Below are positions 61,914 through 64,000 of a stretch of DNA of 64,000 bases, one piece after another. The notes under the pieces are model-generated. The model was not told where the DNA came from. It made no database searches and saw only the letters and a program-made list of their open reading frames with translations. Each line of letters begins with the position of its first letter. The first letter of the stretch is position 1. The DNA is from Desulfovibrio oxyclinae DSM 11498 (GTDB lineage: Bacteria; Desulfobacterota; Desulfovibrionia; Desulfovibrionales; Desulfovibrionaceae): the NCBI RefSeq assembly GCF_000375485.1, contig NZ_AQXE01000008.1, forward strand, positions 39,756-103,755, in the 5' to 3' direction. The position numbers and the translations under genes are program-made.

Positions 61914-62891
61914 TTATTTCGCCGCCTTTTCGATGTTGGCGCGGGTCAGTCTGATGGCGGCTTCGGGTTCGGCGAGGATCTGTCTGCCGATCTCCACGTC
62001 GCGGGTGATGCGGGCCTTGAGCTCGTCGATGCCGTTGAATTTCTTTTCGTCGCGGATGCGCTGGACGAAGTGGACGCGGATGTTGCGTCCGTACAGGTCG
62101 GATGCGTAATCCAACAGGTGGGCCTCCACCGACAGGGCGTCGTTGCCGAACGTCGGGTTCTTGCCGATGTTGGCCACGCCGCGGTGCACTTCACCGTCCA
62201 CTTCCACCCAGATGGCGTAGACGCCGGGCTTAGGAAACAGTTCGTCCACCAGTTTGAGGTTGGCGGTGGGGAATCCCAGCAGCTTGCCGCCGCGCTTCAT
62301 GCCGTGCACCACTTCGCCTTCCACCTGATAGAATCGGCCGAGCAGGGGCATGGCGTCCCATACGTCCCCGGCGTGCACCAGGTCGCGGATGCGTGTGGAG
62401 CTGACCACGGCGCCGTCGTAGGTCACCGGATCGAGCCGTTCCACGTTGAAGCCCATGTCCTCCCCGATTTGCGAGAGGGTGCCGTAGTTGCCGGAACGGC
62501 CTTTGCCCATATGGTAGTCGTGGCCGATCACCAGCTCTTTCATGCCGAGGCCGTCCACGAGGAAGCGCTTCACGAACTGCTCGGGCGAAAGCGCGGCGAG
62601 CTCGCGAGTGAATTCCAGCACCAGCGCCACCTGCGGCCCGTACTGGGAGATGAGGCGGAGCTTCTGGTCGATGAGGGTGATGAAAGGCGGCGTCTTGCGG
62701 CCCGTAAGCACTCGGAGCGGGTGCGGGTCGAAGGTGACGACCACGCTTGTGAGGTCGTTCTGCTGCGCTTTGTCGCAGGTGAGGCCGATCAGCTTCTGGT
62801 GTCCGAGATGGACGCCGTCGAAGTTGCCAATGGTCACGCTGGCGCCCTGTACGGCGTCTTGTATTTCTTCAATTGTCTTTGCGACTATCAT
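61914..62891 (-). CDS. ribF: Bifunctional riboflavin kinase / FAD synthetase
   Basis: 325 aa. The N-terminal FAD synthetase has ASVTIGNFDGVHLGHQKLI, VVTFDPHP and HDYHMGKGRSGN, and YDGAVVSSTRIRDLV. The C-terminal flavokinase has VVHGMKRGGKLLGFPTANL, PKPGVYAIWVEVDGEVHRGVANIGKNPTFG and VEAHLLDYASDLYG. It makes FMN and FAD, needed by NfnAB and other flavoproteins here. GGAAAGGA precedes the ATG at 62891; the longer frame has no RBS. First gene of ribF-clc. Confidence 0.96.
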   Translation of the reverse strand: MIVAKTIEEIQDAVQGASVTIGNFDGVHLGHQKLIGLTCDKAQQNDLTSVVVTFDPHPLRVLTGRKTPPFITLIDQKLRLISQYGPQVALVLEFTRELAALSPEQFVKRFLVDGLGMKELVIGHDYHMGKGRSGNYGTLSQIGEDMGFNVERLDPVTYDGAVVSSTRIRDLVHAGDVWDAMPLLGRFYQVEGEVVHGMKRGGKLLGFPTANLKLVDELFPKPGVYAIWVEVDGEVHRGVANIGKNPTFGNDALSVEAHLLDYASDLYGRNIRVHFVQRIRDEKKFNGIDELKARITRDVEIGRQILAEPEAAIRLTRANIEKAAK

Positions 62892-63002
62892 GGTCCTTTC
62901 CACGGAGCGATTTAGGGGGGTATTGCTACCGCAATTCCCGTCCGGCTTCAAGGTTCGTATGTGCCCTGCGGCTGCCGGAAGCCGCGTCATCTGGCATATT
63001 GG

Positions 63003-64000
63003 TTACAGCGCCTTCTTCAGCTCGGCGGCTTTCTTCTTTTGTTCCTCGGTCTTGGCGAGCTGCTGCGCTTTGTCCGCGTGGATGCGGGCCTTGCGCGTCT
63101 GCTTGGAATAGACGAAACCCCAGCCCAGCTGGAGGTGTCCGCCGAACAGGTCGCCGGATTCGCCGAGCGTGCGTCCGAGGGAGCTGTGCGCCTCGGCGTT
63201 TCGGGGCATGGCGTCGATAGCTTTTCGCAGAAGCTCTTCGGCCTGCTGGAAATTCTTGCGCTGCAGCTGCAGTTGTCCGAGTCGGAGCAGGATCACCGGA
63301 TCGGTCGGCGCGCGGAACATGGCTTTCTGGAGCAGGGATGCGGCCTTGTCCAGATCGCCCTTGCGGGTCATGAACGCGCCGGTTTCGCGAAGCAGCAACG
63401 GGTCGGAAGAATCAAGCGCAAGGGCGCGATCCATGGCTTCCCGTGCTTCGCGGGGCTTGCTGGCGCGTTCGAGCACCAGTCCGTAGCTCATCCAGTCGAG
63501 TGCGGTGTACTGGTCTTCGGGCGTGTCCTTGAAGTGACCCAGCGCAACGGTCACGGGGTCGTATTTGCCGTGCAGCAGAGCCTGCACCCGGTGCAGGTCC
63601 TTGTTGTCATCCTGTCGGTTCTGAAAGTCGGCGGGCAGGCGCTGGATGCGGTCCTGCAGGTAGCCGATGCGTTCGGACAGGCCGGGGTGGGTGGAGAGGT
63701 ACGGCGGGATGCCGTTTTCGCCCGGCGATGCGTACCACTGCTTCTTGAGCATGGTCTTGAAGGTGGCGGGCATCCCCTCGGGGTTGTACCCGGCCTTGAC
63801 CAGCGAGGTGAGGCCCACGTGGTCGGCGTCACGTTCGTCCTGCTGGGAGTAGGTGAGCATGGCCGCGGTTCCGGCAGCCTGAGACCCCACCATGAGTCCC
63901 TGCGCGAGCTTGCCGGAAGTGTCTCCGCCGCCGGCCACACCGAGGAAAACTCCTGCGAGCATCCCGGCCATGCTCAGTGCGCCGACCTTGCTGGCTTTTT
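63003..64000 (-). CDS. M48-type metalloprotease with TPR repeats, 5'-truncated by window
   Basis: At least 332 aa. The frame is open to the window end, so the N-terminus with the HExxH zinc motif lies beyond it. The visible part has the downstream metal-ligand region YSQQDERDADHVGLTSLVKAGYNPEGM (third ligand Glu), then STHPGLSERI. TPR repeats follow (ARTLGESGDLFGG, EAREAMDRALALDSSDPLLLRETGAFM, KAASLLQKAMFRAPTDPVILLRLGQLQLQ). This is the layout of BepA-like periplasmic proteases that guard outer-membrane protein assembly. Assignment to M48 rests on the EADxxG-like segment. Confidence 0.8.
   Translation of the reverse strand, partial: KASKVGALSMAGMLAGVFLGVAGGGDTSGKLAQGLMVGSQAAGTAAMLTYSQQDERDADHVGLTSLVKAGYNPEGMPATFKTMLKKQWYASPGENGIPPYLSTHPGLSERIGYLQDRIQRLPADFQNRQDDNKDLHRVQALLHGKYDPVTVALGHFKDTPEDQYTALDWMSYGLVLERASKPREAREAMDRALALDSSDPLLLRETGAFMTRKGDLDKAASLLQKAMFRAPTDPVILLRLGQLQLQRKNFQQAEELLRKAIDAMPRNAEAHSSLGRTLGESGDLFGGHLQLGWGFVYSKQTRKARIHADKAQQLAKTEEQKKKAAELKKAL

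Overview
The window comes from a sulfate-reducing deltaproteobacterium of the Desulfovibrio group (Desulfovibrionaceae). It carries the dissimilatory sulfite reductase locus dsrA-dsrB-dsrD followed by a cobyrinate a,c-diamide synthase. It also has a [NiFeSe] hydrogenase large subunit with an in-frame selenocysteine TGA, a selC tRNA-Sec gene, an NfnAB-type transhydrogenase and a low-potential ferredoxin. Base composition is GC-rich almost throughout. The main exception is an AT-richer two-gene patch at about 28.1-31.6 kb. No rRNA, CRISPR array, phage or transposase gene was seen.

Layout. 1-3.7 kb: 3' end of hysA (Sec TGA, SECIS hairpin), its maturation protease hysD, a tandem pair of about 460-bp structured non-coding repeats, and a small transaldolase. 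3.7-8.1 kb: a periplasmic binding protein overlapping a sensor kinase gene, a divergent solute-binding protein, and selC. 8.2-15.1 kb: housekeeping genes (infA, rplM-rpsI, rlmD) among conserved hypotheticals, a methyltransferase and an HD protein. 15.2-24 kb: a queuosine-precursor transporter, an HD-GYP protein, then a tight seven-gene minus-strand operon. In that operon a TetR regulator and a SulP anion transporter are followed by a cytidylate-kinase-like/receiver fusion, a sensor kinase, two single receivers and an H-box protein resembling a ChpT-like phosphotransferase. I consider this the most interesting system in the window. 24-33 kb: mntP-usp, SpoIIAA-like, hydroxyacid dehydrogenase, isochorismatase-like hydrolase, the AT-rich asnB-glycosyltransferase pair and a YkgJ-type protein.

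33-44 kb: dsrABD-cbiA, then ilvBN behind a classical Val-rich attenuator leader peptide that is 31 codons long, a cyclophilin, a TauE/SafE permease, a ferredoxin and a three-PAS sensor kinase. 44-49 kb: a promoter plus a three-way-junction RNA ending in an intrinsic terminator, followed by a glycine-betaine-type ABC transporter (ATPase, permease, two tandem binding proteins). 49-56.5 kb: cysQ-cysC, nfnAB, a hypothetical gene, and copper ATPase plus copper chaperone. 56.5-64 kb: hslVU, a macrodomain protein, an outer-membrane barrel candidate, ribF-clc and the 3' part of an M48 metalloprotease/TPR gene cut by the window edge.

How it fits together: DsrABD with amidated siroheme is the terminal sulfite-reduction step. 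The [NiFeSe] hydrogenase, ferredoxin and NfnAB handle electrons around it, and the hydrogenase needs selC for translation. Several sensory units (binding protein/HK, SulP/phosphorelay, HD-GYP, three-PAS HK) suggest a responsive free-living anaerobe.
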